A DNA stretch of 64,000 nucleotides from Cyanophora paradoxa (Eukaryota > Glaucocystophyceae > Cyanophorales > Cyanophoraceae): assembly GCA_004431415.1 (NCBI GenBank), contig QPMI01000044.1:372001-436000 (forward strand), read 5' to 3'. Numbering within the stretch: the first letter of the stretch is position 1; the number at the start of each line of letters is the position of its first letter. Of the stretch, positions 1 to 10,553 are shown piece after piece. Position numbers and translations under genes: made by a program. Below the pieces are notes generated by a model. The model was not told the origin of the DNA. It made no database searches and was given only the letters and a program-made list of their open reading frames with translations.

Positions 1-3000
1 CAAGCCGCAGTCTCCGGGTGCGCGCGCCCCAACTTCGCCTCTTGAATCGCGAGCGCCCGCTGCGCCGCACGGCAAATTTAAGCGTCATCGCAGACAATTT
101 ATGCAGTTCGCGCGCCTGGAGGAATGGCTCTGCCTCTGCGTAGCGCCCGAGGGCGACGAGGAGCGCGCCGGCCGCTGCGAAGTCGTCCGCGGTCGCCTCG
201 GCCGCTTGGAGGCCAAGGGCCCTCTCGTACGCCGCGGGGGCCTCCTGCGCGCGCCCCGACTGGGTCCAGTACCGCGCGAGCTCGTGGCGCGTCGCGTCGT
301 CGCCCCCGAGGCGCCTGAGGACGTCCAGCTCCCCGAGGAGCGCCGCGAGCTTCTCGTCCTCCCCGGCGCGCCAGAGCTGCCAGGGTCCCTCCTCCGCCCG
401 CCGCTGCGAGGGCGCCTGCGCGGCGAAGAACTCGCCCAGGCGCCTGTGCACCCGCTGGCGTTCGGCCCTGTCCCAGAAGGAGAGCCCGAAGGTCTCCGCC
501 GCCGCCTGTGCACGCCCCGTTGAGCGCGAGTGCAAGTGAAGCATAGCGCGCGGCCGCGGGCGCTGCATTAAATTCGTGCCCCGGCCCGCTCACCTCGGAC
601 GCCGCGAGGTGGAGGAAGCCCCACAAACCGTCTGCGGAATCTGATTATCGGACCATACATGCTGGAGCTCGCGGCCAGCGCACGCACCGCGGTCCACGAG
701 GACCGCCGAGGCCGCAGACGTGAACTCGAGCCACCGCAGCGGCGTCACTCCGGTCCCTGCCTCGCCCTCGCCCCCGCCCGCGGCCTCGCCGACGCCCAGC
801 AGCCGCCGCAGCTCCGACTCCGCCAACCCGTGCCGCGAGCGTGCCAGGGCCCCCAGGGCGTCCTTGACGAGCTCCGCGCCGTACTGCTGCGACCAGCGCC
901 GCATCTGACGTGTACAGCGCATAAGGGCGCGCCAAATTAAAGCGCGAAGAGCGAGGCGGGCATAAGCGCAAAGAATGCTAGCGTTAATATATATATACGG
1001 GCGAAGTGAATTAGACAACCATATGCATCTCACCATGAGTGCGAAGAGGGAGGCCGGGTCGTGGCACGCGAGGCACTCGGCGAGGCGCGCCTCGAGCGTG
1101 GCGTGCACCGCAGCGTCCCGGAGCTCGTGCAGCGCCTGTAGCGAGAAAGATGCCGTCAGACTCTGAGAAGCTAAGGGCAACTGCGAACAGTGAAAGTGGA
1201 CGCGCGCGCGCGCCGTGAGGAGGAAGAGCGGGTGCTTAAGTGGAAAGCTTAAGTGAAAGCTTTAGTGGAAAGCTTAAGTGGAGCTTAAGTGGAAGAGCGG
1301 AGCTCAAGGAGAAAGCTAGCGGTATTAGAAGAACAATAGAAGTGAGAGCGCGCGCCGTGAGGAGGAACAGCGGGTTCGCGGCCTGCGCCGCGCCGCAGAG
1401 GCGCTCGAGCATGTCGTCGGAGAGGGCCTTTCCGGCGACCTCCAGCTCCGCGCGCGCCACCGCCCGCCGCTGCTCCGGGCCGAGCGGCGCGACCCCGCAC
1501 GCCACGTGCGGCCGCCGCCGCACCGCCTGCTCGGCGTGCCCGGGCTCCCCTGCGTGTACCGACTCAAGCTGGAGCGCGAGCGCCGGCGGCGTGCGCGGAC
1601 CGTCGGACCGCACCGTGCTTCAAGACGCACGAGACGACGATGCGGAGCCGCGGCGAGGCGGCGGGGAGCCACTGGAGCCGCTGCGCCCCCGCGCCGGCCT
1701 CCTCCAGCAGCTGCGTGCGCGCGCGCGCACGTGATCATGAGCCGCTTGCGCAGGCAGGCAGGCAGGCAGGCGCGCCCGCACCTGATCCAGGGCGTCCAGC
1801 ACGAGCACTGCCCGCCGCGGCAGCGCGGGCCCCGCCGCCGCGAGCCACGCGCAGAACGCGAGCGCCTCCTCGACGTCCCCGGTCGCCATCGGCTTCTCCA
1901 GCGCCGGCAGCTCGGGAAAGGCGCCGCGCAGGTCCTCGTACACGCGACTGACCCGGCCGATCAAATCGAAACGGTGCCAAAAAGATCGTAAACGGCGCAC
2001 CGAAGCAGGCCGGCGAGGCGGGCGCTCTCCCGCGAGCCGCCGACGAAGTGGACCAGGACGAAGTCTCCCGCGTGCCGCTCCCGCCACGACTCCGCCCAGT
2101 TTGCGAGGAGCGCTGGTCGCGCACGTCAAGCTGGATTTCAAAGGGGATGGAGCGCGCGCGCGCGCGCGCGCGCTCACCGCTCTTGCCGCAGCCGCTGGCG
2201 CCGCTCACGATCGCGATCTCGGGTCCCTCGCCCGCCGCGTACGCGTCGAGGTCCGCCGCCGCGCCTTCGGGGGCCGCGTACATGCGCCGCCGCGCGTCCC
2301 CGAACGCGCCGTGCGCGCGGCGCTCCTTCTCGAGCCACGGGAGCTCGGAACCCGCCGGGTAGTCTCGCTCCACCATCTGCCGGCCGCGGGCCGCTCTCAG
2401 TATGGGACCTGCAAAGCTCCCAGTCTACCCGACTTCTTCTTCGCACCGCCATGACGTCGTCGTGGATCGCGCCCGCGAGCTCCTCCGGGCCTCCGTAGTC
2501 CGGGAGCGTCACGGGCAGCCCGGCGGCGCGGACTGCGTCCTTGAGGGCCGCCAGCCGCGCCGCCGCGTGCGGGCCCTCGCCGTTCTCGTCTCCGCCCCCC
2601 CGCCCGAAGTAGAAGCGGCTCGTCTCCCGCTGCACCCGCGGCGCCCCCTGCCGGACCCAGCTCAGGAAGGGGAGGAGAGGGAGATGGAGGGAAGGGGGGG
2701 AGGGGGGGGGGGGGGGGGGCGACGGAGGTGGGGGGGAAGGTGGAGGGCCGAGGAGGGGTAGGGTATTAGGGGTAGGGGTAGGGAGGGACGACAGAGGGGG
2801 GGGGGGGGGAAGGGTTGAGGGCAGTCGGGGGGAAGGGGGGGAGGGGAGAGGCCGGGGAGAGGGTAGGGATAAGGGGGTTGGGGTAAGGAGGGGCGACGGA
2901 GGGGAGGGAAGGGAAGAGGGCGGGGGGAGGGGGGGGGGGGGGGGGGGGGGGGGGCGGCGGCGGCGGCGAAGGAGCGGGGGTGGCGGCGGAGGAGGGGGTA

Positions 3001-4304
3001 AGGGGGAGGGAAAGGGGGGGGGAGGGGAGGGGGGGGAAGGGGGGGAGTAGGGTATTATAGGCGAGAGCGCACGCTGGCGTCGACGAGGGCCCCGAAGATG
3101 ATCTCCAGCTCGGTCGCGCTGCGGTCCGCGTACCCCCGCACGAACGGGAAGCGGCCCTCAGCCCGCGCGAAGGATCTGCGCCCCGAGTCAGTAGGTCCCC
3201 GGCCCGCGCGCCTCGAGCTGCGCCGAGGGCTCAGCGGCTCGCGCACGCTGCGAGGAGCACGTCCGTCGGCCCGTCGGGAGCCTGGTGCCACCTGCGACCG
3301 CACGCGTGCGTGCACGTCAAGCTAAAGCCGTCAAGCCACGGAGGGGGGGGCGCGCCCGTATCGTGCTTTCAGGAACCTGCGGAGATGGCAGCGCCGCGTG
3401 AGCCCCGACAGGAGCGCGCGGCCGCCGGCGCCGGCGCGGAACGCACCCGATGAAGTACTTCGAGCGCGCCACCTCCTCTAAGCACAGCCGCAGAACCTGC
3501 GCCGCAGCAGCCGTCCCCCGAGAGATGAATGCCACGTCCGCGCCGCAGCCCGCACGCGTACGCCCGCAGCCACTGCGCACCTCACCGCTCTCCGCAGCCT
3601 CGCGCGTGATGCCCCACCTGCCGCTGCGTCGATGGGCCGCAAAAGCAGGCCCTGAGCCTCTAGCTCGCATGCGCACCGGAGATCTGCGAAGGCGGACGAG
3701 TGTCATCCCAGGAACATCGCACACGAGTCCGCGCGGCGCGTCCGGCGAGCGCACCGACGGGGACGAAGAAGAGGCCGCGCGCGTCGAGGGCGCGCCGCAG
3801 CCGCGGCACGGCGGAGGCGAAGATCGCCCGCCGCTCCTCTTCCATGTCCTGGCGTGCGCGACGAGGAAAGGAATGATGGTAAGGACGCATGTACGCCAGC
3901 TTGAGATTCGATCCACGCTGGCGCACTTTGAAAGTCGAGGAGAGGAAGACGCGGACGGTGCGATCGGGTTGCTCGGGGCGGGGTGCGACTGCAGCTGCGG
4001 CTGCTGGTTGGGGCGCAACTGGCTCTGGACTTGAAGTGGCGCCTGAAGTGCTGCGCTCGGGACGCGCACGGGCGGCACTGCGGCCTTCGCTTTCGACCGC
4101 TGCGGCGACGTCGGGCTGCGCGGGAATGGCGTGTCCATGAACGAACATAGCTGCTGCAGAGTGCTCGTTTGCCGGGGGAGCGCGCTCGGGGCTCGAGGTC
4201 GGGTTCGGCGCCGGAGCCATGCTAGGCGCCGGCGCCGAGCCTGCAGGCGCCCGCGATGCCGATGCACTCGATGCCACCGGTGACGCGGACTGGCAGCTCC
4301 CCAT
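1..4304 (-). CDS. Nephrocystin-3-like DUF4062 / NACHT-type P-loop NTPase / TPR protein (3' end outside window)
   Basis: Multi-exon gene read from 4304 down to the window edge. Domains in order: low-complexity Ala/Pro N terminus; DUF4062 with VFLSSTF joined by an intron to DMEEERRAIF (about 3970-3830); RWGITRE and LRLCLEEVARSKYFIG (about 3640-3450); ATELEIIFGAL (about 3130-3090); a P-loop, SGASGCGKS (about 2200-2175); a Walker B, AVLVLDALDQV (about 1825-1790); then TPR-like helices ending ALGRYAEAEPFL near position 120. This order is that of nephrocystin-3 and the related DUF4062-NTPase-TPR proteins, which in animals act at the ciliary inversin compartment. I chose the ATG at 4304 because it gives MGSCQS, a good N-myristoylation context; an in-frame ATG at 4328 is the alternative. 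Introns are short, mostly with GTGCG donors. Ciliary role is inferred from the family. Confidence 0.82.
2690..3060 (-). repeat. C-tract low-complexity intron of the nephrocystin-3-like gene
   Basis: Almost pure G with scattered A and T on the plus strand, so C-rich in the sense direction of the gene. It includes runs of more than 15 G near 2709-2719 and 2930-2954, and telomere-like stretches such as GGGGTAGGGGTAGGG near 2760-2785. It separates the coding block that ends near ATELEIIFGALV from the next one (FYFGRGGG...), so it is probably intronic. Strong potential for G-quadruplex formation on the plus strand. Confidence 0.75.
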
Positions 4305-4328
4305 TCGGGCGAGGCCCTCAGATGTCAT

Positions 4329-5100
4329 CCGCCGACCCCTGTACCCCACTCTGTCATACCTTGTACTCCTGACCCCGGCCCCCCCCCGCCTATATTAGCT
4401 AGCGATCGCGAGCCCCATGGGCCATCCCCTCTGTAGCTGCATATAGATCTACCCTTGATCATGAAACGGCCACGTGCACGGCTCTCTTGCAATTATAATT
4501 AAAGGCTTAGAGCTCGAGCATCCCCCCGCCGGCGCCGCGGCGCAATGGGCCGGGCCGCAGCCGGTCACGATATCGATGGCCATGGGGTGGAGTAGGTAGA
4601 GAGGCAGCGGGGGGCTGGGGCCGGGGAGATAGTTGACGTTGGGCTGGCGCCGGCGAGCTCATGATCAGGGTTTGAAACTGATCATAAGCGGCGAGATAAC
4701 AAATTATGATGAGAAGAAAGAGGCCTAGGAGGGCGTGTTCCCTCAGGGTCCCAGCTGCAGGCGGGACAGAGAAGGCCCTGAGGGGGCAGGGGATCCGGAG
4801 GCCGTGGGATGGTTGCGCGGGCAGGCATTCGAATTAAAAATTGCTTCGATTGCTTCGAATTGAATTCGAACTTCGGAAATCGATATGAATTCGAATATTA
4901 ATATTCATATTTTCATTTTTCATAAATGTCCCCCTGACGTATAGGGTCCCCTCCAGAGGCACATAGTCCAGAGGCACACGTGCACGCTGCGTTATTCATG
5001 ATTTGGATACAGATTATTACATATCATGATCATGATAGAAACGTATACGAATGCTTAATCAATCCTGCGGCTGTCCGTGATCATGATCGCTAATATAACT
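4329..5100. other. Intergenic region, AT-rich and palindrome-rich
   Basis: No coding signal seen. It lies between the nephrocystin-3-like start and the 3' end of the RING-TRAF gene and should contain the promoter of the former. The 4835-4925 part is dense in GAATTCGAA-type palindromes, and TCATGATCA palindromes occur near 4659 and 5078. Confidence 0.5.
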
Positions 5101-7502
5101 CTAACTAAGATACACGTTTCCGCGGACGACTGGAAAGCACGACTGCTGAACGTAAACGCCCGCGCACCGAACCCCATAATCAAGTTCTCGTATCCGCTCG
5201 AACTCATTGCGCTCAATGGTGCCCTTGCCCCCTTGGCACACGATGATTCCCCGAGACTGGTCAGCAATCCTGCCGCAATTGCAAACAGCACGAAAATTGA
5301 AATGCGAAGAGTCATGATCAGCGATCCTGAAGTCAATTGAAGCTGCAATAAACTATATCGCCGCACCAGTTGGCGGTCACAACAGGATCGGCCCCGGAGG
5401 CGATTGCAACGCCTGCGTTTCCATTGTGTTGCATCTCGCACGAATCCAGAAGGCCTTTTGCTTTGGAGTGGAAGTAGACGCCAGACAGCCCGCAGTTATG
5501 GACGTGGTTAGCTGCAAAGAACGAGTTTAGTACAGATCCAATTCCGAAGCGTGGCGGGCCGGCTCGCAGGATTGGGGCCGTCCCCTCGCAGGTTACCTCG
5601 CAGGATTGGGGCCGTCCCCTCACCGGAGATTTCGATGCCCCTGCCGCCCGTCTTGGATATGTCGCAGTTCTCGATGACGGCTCGGCTGCCGTCCTTGATC
5701 CAGAGAGCCCGCATGTTGGTACGCGTGTCTGTGCACGTGCACAGGATTAAAAGATTAGCACTGATCATGAAGTCCATGAAAAGGAGCGCTATAGCTATGG
5801 CTAGCGCACCTTGGATCGTATTTGCAATGGTGATGCCCTTGATGCTCGGGGCGAATGGTCCCTTGCAAAGGACTGTGAAGCTCCGCTCATCGACATCGCG
5901 ATCGAGCTGGTTGTCCCACAGGAGGACCGCCTGCCGCGACCCTACGATGTGCACCTCCTTGTCCAGTACTACTTGCTCCTTGTATCTGCATGCAAGGGCA
6001 AGCGGATTCAGAGAACAGGCGCCAAGATCCGATCGCGAGCACGAGTCACGGGTCACGCACATGCCGGCGTCGAGTCGGATCGTCTGCCCCGGAGCAGCGC
6101 GCCGCACGGCGTCCATGATACTATTAAAAGGCGCCACGCAGAATTCCACAAACCTCACACGTAAACCCCTGGGGACGGTAGAGGCAACTGGGGCAGGTTG
6201 CGGCTGCGAAGAATAAAAATCGAGAAACGCTCACGCGGACGCCTCAATCGCACCTGATGTGCGCGGGGCTGAGGTTGCAATTGCGACGAGCTCGCGGCCG
6301 GCGCCGCGGCAGGGGAAGTCGCGATTGCGGGCCGCTTCCGTGCCAGCTCGGCCGAAGCGGCCTCCGCCTCGTCCGCGCGCCGCCGCTCGACGCGGAGCTG
6401 CTCGCGAAGCTCTCCGACCTGCCGCTCCAGCGCGCCTGCAGGAGCGCTCGGGCGTCGGACCGTACCGAGGCGCTGAATGTGCTCCGAGCGCACCCTTATC
6501 GCGCGCGAGGGCCTCCTTCGCTCGGTTCGCGTCGTCTGGCGCACGCGAGTAAGCAACTGGAAATTCATGTAAGATCGAAGCTTAAGGACTTGGCTACTCA
6601 CCCCGGTCGCGAGTGAGCCGCAGAACGAGTTCTTTCAAACAGTTCCCTGTGGCGCAAGCTCAAGTGAGCGGCGCGGAAGGGCGGTGCAGACAATAGATAT
6701 AGGGACGCGCCTAGGTGGGTCTGCCGATCGCGCGCGAAGAGGATGGCCGTGCAGCCGAGTCCCGCGTTGGGGCACGGCGGTCGGCACGCCGCCTCGTGCG
6801 CCTGCGGGGGCAGCAGTCAGCGAGGAAGTGGTGTACATGTGGATGATGGCATGCGGGCGCGCACGGGCAACTCGTCGATGTGCAAGACGGCGCCGCAAGA
6901 GCCGCAGGGCGCCCGCCCCGACGGACAGCTCTTAGTGTGGTTCACGAACGACGCCAGGTCGCCGCGCCATTTGCATCCCCGTGCTTGGAACCGGCAACTG
7001 CGCGCGGGCGGCGCGGCGCGGTCGACGTCATTGATCATGATCATGAAGGCCGCGGCCGGGGGCGCCCCCAGCGAAGCGCACCGGACGCGGAGCTCGTTGA
7101 TGCGGCGGCTGATGAACTGCGCTGGCTTGAAGCGCTCGCGCGAGATCGCCTCGCGGTCCACGGGGCATTTGAGCTCCGGCTGCAATCGCCCGCGGCCATA
7201 AAGCTGCTGCGCGGCCGCGGCGGCGGTTTCCGCTCCGCGAGCCAGGTCGTCGGCGCACTTCCGACAAAGCGCGTGCTCTTTCGAGCACCCCAGCAGAGTC
7301 TGTGAGGGCGCGCGCGTCGTGTGATCATGATCAGCGGGGCCGCGGTCGAGAGGGAACACGCCCGCAGACGCACGGGCTCGCGCATGACATGGCAGCAAAT
7401 CGGACATGTGAGCTCCAGCCCCTCCGCCTTCTTCTCTTCGCCTGGCTCGAAGATTTCCGAGGGCCACCCGCCTTCGTCGCTCGCAGCCGAGCTCGACGCC
7501 AT
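5101..7502 (-). CDS. RING finger, TRAF-type zinc fingers, coiled coil and parallel beta-helix protein (putative E3 ligase)
   Basis: About ten exons join in phase on the minus strand. The start is MASSSAASDEGG at 7502 (context CACAATGG). RING: CPICCHVMREP joins across an intron to TLLGCSKEHALCRKC and then ELKCPVDREA. TRAF-type zinc fingers follow (CRFQARGCKWRG...HTKSC and ACRPPCPNAGLGC...RQTHL), then a coiled coil (GALERQVGELREQLRVER). After a short Pro/Gln linker comes a right-handed beta-helix (SIMDAVRRAAPGQTIRLDAG, YKEQVVLDKEVHIVGS, NCDISKTGGRGIEISA, CEMQHNGNAGVAIASGADP, ADQSRGIIVCQGGKGTIERN). The CDS most likely ends at the TAG at 5101; an earlier in-frame stop near 5333 applies only if the last intron is retained. 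Inferred role: ubiquitin ligase in which the beta-helix (as in FBXO11) binds substrate. One intron appears to use a GC donor at 6710. Confidence 0.85.
5566..5622. repeat. Tandem direct repeat inside an intron of the RING-TRAF-beta-helix gene
   Basis: A 26-base unit beginning CTCGCAGGATTGGGGCCGTC occurs twice, separated by a few bases. In the sense direction each copy carries a donor-like GGTGAGG or GGTAACC context, so there are two competing 5' splice sites (about 5622 and 5595). Confidence 0.65.
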
Positions 7503-8723
7503 TGTGCTCAGGCAGGCCCGTCCAAGTGCTCTGTCCTATTTGCGCGCTGTCACGCTGCGCATGTTGATGAGATCGCTGGCGTGCACGAGGGCAGCTGCGG
7601 CTGGCTCCCACGAGCTTCCGACGCGATCTCCTCTGCTACCCTGCTCTCCTCGCGGGCGGGAGGTCGCCGCACGTGGCGCCCGCAGCTGCGGACTCGACGA
7701 AGCCTGTACCCCGGCCGCGGATGAGTCCGTAGCCTGGACCGCAGGCGCCCGCGCGCGGGCTCGAGCTCGAGTTCTTCTTCCTCTTGGCGCGCGCGTGCGC
7801 TGGGATCCTCTGATCAGATTCGTGTCTAGCCCGCCCTTGCCCCCCGCGCGCGCCGGCGCCGGCGCCGCGCGCCGGCGCCGGCGGACCGAGAGGGAGCTCG
7901 ATGCAGAGTCGCCGCACGCGGCCCCCCTGCTCGAGCGCGGCGCGGGAGCAGCTTCTCGCCATGGCCACCCGCCGCGCGCGAGGCCGACGGCGCCGCGCAG
8001 CGCCCGCAATTTACGTATACTCTCAGCTCCGCGGCATGCGCAGGCGACGGGAGCGCAGGCAGAGGTGGATCCCCGGAGCCTCGGAGGTGGGCGCGCCGCA
8101 CCTTATAATTAATTTATAAGCTTGAGCCTTAAGGCCTCCCCCCCCCCCCCCCCCCCCCCCCCCCGCCCTTCTCTTCTCCCTGTTTAACGTTTAATTATTT
8201 TATAAGCCTGGTCGGTACCGATCCGCATGCACACCCCGGCCTCCCCCTGGCCCCCCGCCCCCTGACCCTTGACCGACCCTGATCCGAAATGCACTGGCAT
8301 TACATGAAAGACTACGGGATTCGTAGATAGCCGTGTCGAAGGACGCAATTGCGAGCAATTGCGGAAACGAAACCCCGCCACTGGGCCAGCGGCGCCGGAT
8401 CTAGACGCCAATGTATGCGCTTGGCCATGGAGCGCGCTGGAGGACTGGGATGGATGGTCGGTGGAGATCTAGAGGACTCGACGGCGGCGTGGCCGCTGTT
8501 CGCCTTCCCCCTCGCCGTCAGCCGGAGAGCATATGCATGACGGCGAGAGCATGACGGCGCCGGATCTAGACGCCAATGTATGCGCTTGGCCATGAGATCT
8601 AGAGGACTCGATGGAGGACGTGGCCGCTGTCCGCCTTCGCCTTCCTCCTTCGCCTCCTTCGCCTTCCTTGGCGGCGGCGGCGGAAAAGGCCGCTGTTCGC
8701 CTTCCTCCTCTTCCCCCTCGCCG
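7503..8723. other. Intergenic region between two minus-strand genes
   Basis: Contains the upstream region of the RING-TRAF gene (7503-8100, very GC-rich, with GCGCCGGCGCC palindromes near 7850-7880), a poly-C run (8139-8164) and a partial duplication of the 3' end of the EF-hand gene (8391-8594). Long open frames here have only arginine/alanine-rich, shadow-like composition. Confidence 0.5.
8139..8164. repeat. Poly-C homopolymer
   Basis: About 26 consecutive C on the plus strand between two AT-rich patches. Exact length may be unreliable because homopolymers of this length are hard to sequence. Confidence 0.8.
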
Positions 8724-8745
8724 TCAGCCGGAGAGCATGACGGCG
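8391..8745. repeat. Imperfect tandem duplication at the 3' end of the EF-hand gene
   Basis: A 39-base block starting GGCGCCGGATCTAGACGCC lies at 8391-8429 and again at 8556-8594. The following segments (AGATCTAGAGGACTCGA..., then CTTCCCCCTCGCCGTCAGCC) also recur, at about 8464-8532 and 8594-8738. The second copy contains the real stop codon of the EF-hand gene; the first is a displaced copy of its last codons and 3' untranslated region. Confidence 0.75.
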
Positions 8746-9997
8746 AGGTACTCGTCGAAGTTGATCAGGCCGCTCTTCGTCGGATCCAGCTGTACCCCCG
8801 CGCCCCCCGCCGCCAGTCAGCCGGGGGTCGGTCTTCGAGGGCCAGGGCGGCTCAGCGGCTGGCGCTTGATGTCTTGGGGCGGCTAGCGGGAGCTTGATGA
8901 CTAAAGGAAGCGCAAGGCGCAGACAGAACGCAGAGAAGGGAAGAGAGGAGGGAGGGAAGGGCTTGGAGGCCTAAGCGTGGGGCCGCGGGTGGCGGCGCAT
9001 GCGCACCTGGGCAAGCAGCTGCCGGGCCTGCTCTTCTGTCATCGGTTCGGCGGGGTACTGCGTCAGCGCCGGGATCAAATCCTCCGTCCGCACGTGCCCC
9101 GGGGGGACCTTCCCCGAGCGGAAGATCTGGCGGGGGTACGGGATAAGAGGGGCTTCGAAAGGGGGGGGGGGGGGGATTTGTGGGGGTGGTACCTGGAACG
9201 CTTTCTCCGCCTCGTCCGGCTTGACGGGCGGCTCGGCCTTCTTCGCCATTAGCTGCACGAACTCTGCGGGGTACATGCCCCGTTGGATTCGAATCCAAAG
9301 TGGCCCCGATCGGATTCGAACTAACATACCCTCGAAGCTGATCTCGCACTCGTCGCCCGTCTTGTACTCGGGGCGGAACCTGCGCCCGCATCGGCGGCGG
9401 CAGATGGCTAATGGGGGGGGGGTATCGCTTACTCCTGGATCATCTTAATGAGCTCCTCCTGCGGGCGAGACTGTCAGCCTAGGCAGGGGGCTGGAAGGGT
9501 GGCAGAGGGTAGGGAAGATGCGGGCGGGGCGCGGGCGGGCGCGCCTCTGTCGGCTTAAGGCCCAGCGAGCCCATCAGCTTCTGGATCTCGCTCTTGTCGA
9601 TGGCCCCGCGCGGCGTCTGCGGGGGGCGGCGTCGGCGGGCGCGCGGGGCGAGCGAGACGCGCTCCGCGGCCCGCGGGCCGACCTCGCAGTCGACCACGTC
9701 GAAGATCTCTGCTCGCGCATGTGAGAACGCGGGAGGACGGTCGCTGCGGGGGTCGCCCGCACCTCGGAACTCGTTCACTTCTCGCACTGTGAGCGTCGGC
9801 CACGTCTGGTGCGGCTGCGGCGGCGCCGTCAAGGGCGGAAAGAGGACCCTCAACTGCGCCCGGGCAGCGCGCACCTGGTCAAGCGGATCGAGCATGAAGC
9901 TGAGGCCCTTCCGCATGCGCCTGCTCCGGGTCCCCGCCCCCTCCTCCTCGGGGTTCTCCTCCTTCGGTTCCTCCCCGGTGTCTTCAAAGTTCACCAT
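8724..9997 (-). CDS. Calmodulin-like protein with four degenerate EF-hands
   Basis: Start at 9997 (MVNFEDTGEEPKEE). Exons join in phase through REVNEF | EIFDVVDCE | RGAIDKSEIQKLMGSLGL | EELIKMIQE | GDECEISFE | EFVQLMAKK | IFRSGKVPPGHVRTEDLIPAL | LDPTKSGLINFDEYLAVML, with the stop at 8724. The spacing, KPTEEELIKMI and EISFEEFVQLM are those of the calmodulin/centrin/troponin-C superfamily. The N terminus is an acidic, then basic extension. All four Ca-binding loops deviate: loop 1 has VVDCE, loop 2 starts with Glu and lacks an Asp at position 3, loop 3 has SGKVPPG, and loop 4 is about two residues too long. Ca2+ binding is therefore doubtful and the protein may act as a constitutive light-chain or adaptor, for example in a flagellum. 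Divergently arranged with the coiled-coil gene at 10554. Several introns are C-rich, one with a GTACCACCCCC donor at 9192. Confidence 0.85.
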
Positions 9998-10553
9998 CGC
10001 TCGGCGGTGTGCGCTGCGTCAGGCGCCCGCCTCGTCTGTCACCGTGTGTGCCCTCGTCGACGCAGTTTCTAGACCTCCGCTCTGGAAGCGCTGAACGGCA
10101 ACGTGATGCTTGAATGAGCTGCAACGGTGCTCTTCCGGCGGTGCAAAGCGCCCCCGCTGCTTGTGCCAGGCGCTGTCTCGCGCGGGCGGCCGGAAAGCCA
10201 AACGCGGCTCGGCGGGCGTTGGGCTAGCTTTAAATCGGTGCGCTGGGTGCTGGATCCTGCTGGGCTGGCGGGCCAGAAGTGCGCGGCGGTGCTGTTTTAG
10301 CTTGGACTGTCAAAGTACTGGGGTTTCGAGTCCGGACAGGAACCATTACGAAGCAAAAACAGAGCAGCTTGCGAGGCTCGCGAAAGGCACAGACGAGCAC
10401 GTTTCTGGTACCAGCGTGCTCAACAAAGCGTCAGAAAGCGATCAGAGCGATTCCTGGCGCCGTGGATGCGTCCTGGTCGGCGCTCCAGCCGCAGACGAAG
10501 ATAGGACAGCTAGAGCCGGTTTGGAGGCAGCGCCGAAGGGAGGCGCAGCAAGT
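9998..10553. promoter_or_regulatory. Divergent intergenic region (EF-hand gene / coiled-coil gene)
   Basis: 556 bases between two start codons pointing away from each other. Probably a shared bidirectional promoter. I see no convincing TATA box or named motif. Inferred from gene layout only. Confidence 0.4.

Noticed and set aside
3317-4267. 316-codon minus-strand open frame overlapping the nephrocystin-3-like gene
   Set aside because: Only small parts of it (RWGITRE..., LRLCLEEVARSK) are coding. The remainder is intron or wrong frame, so it is not a separate gene.
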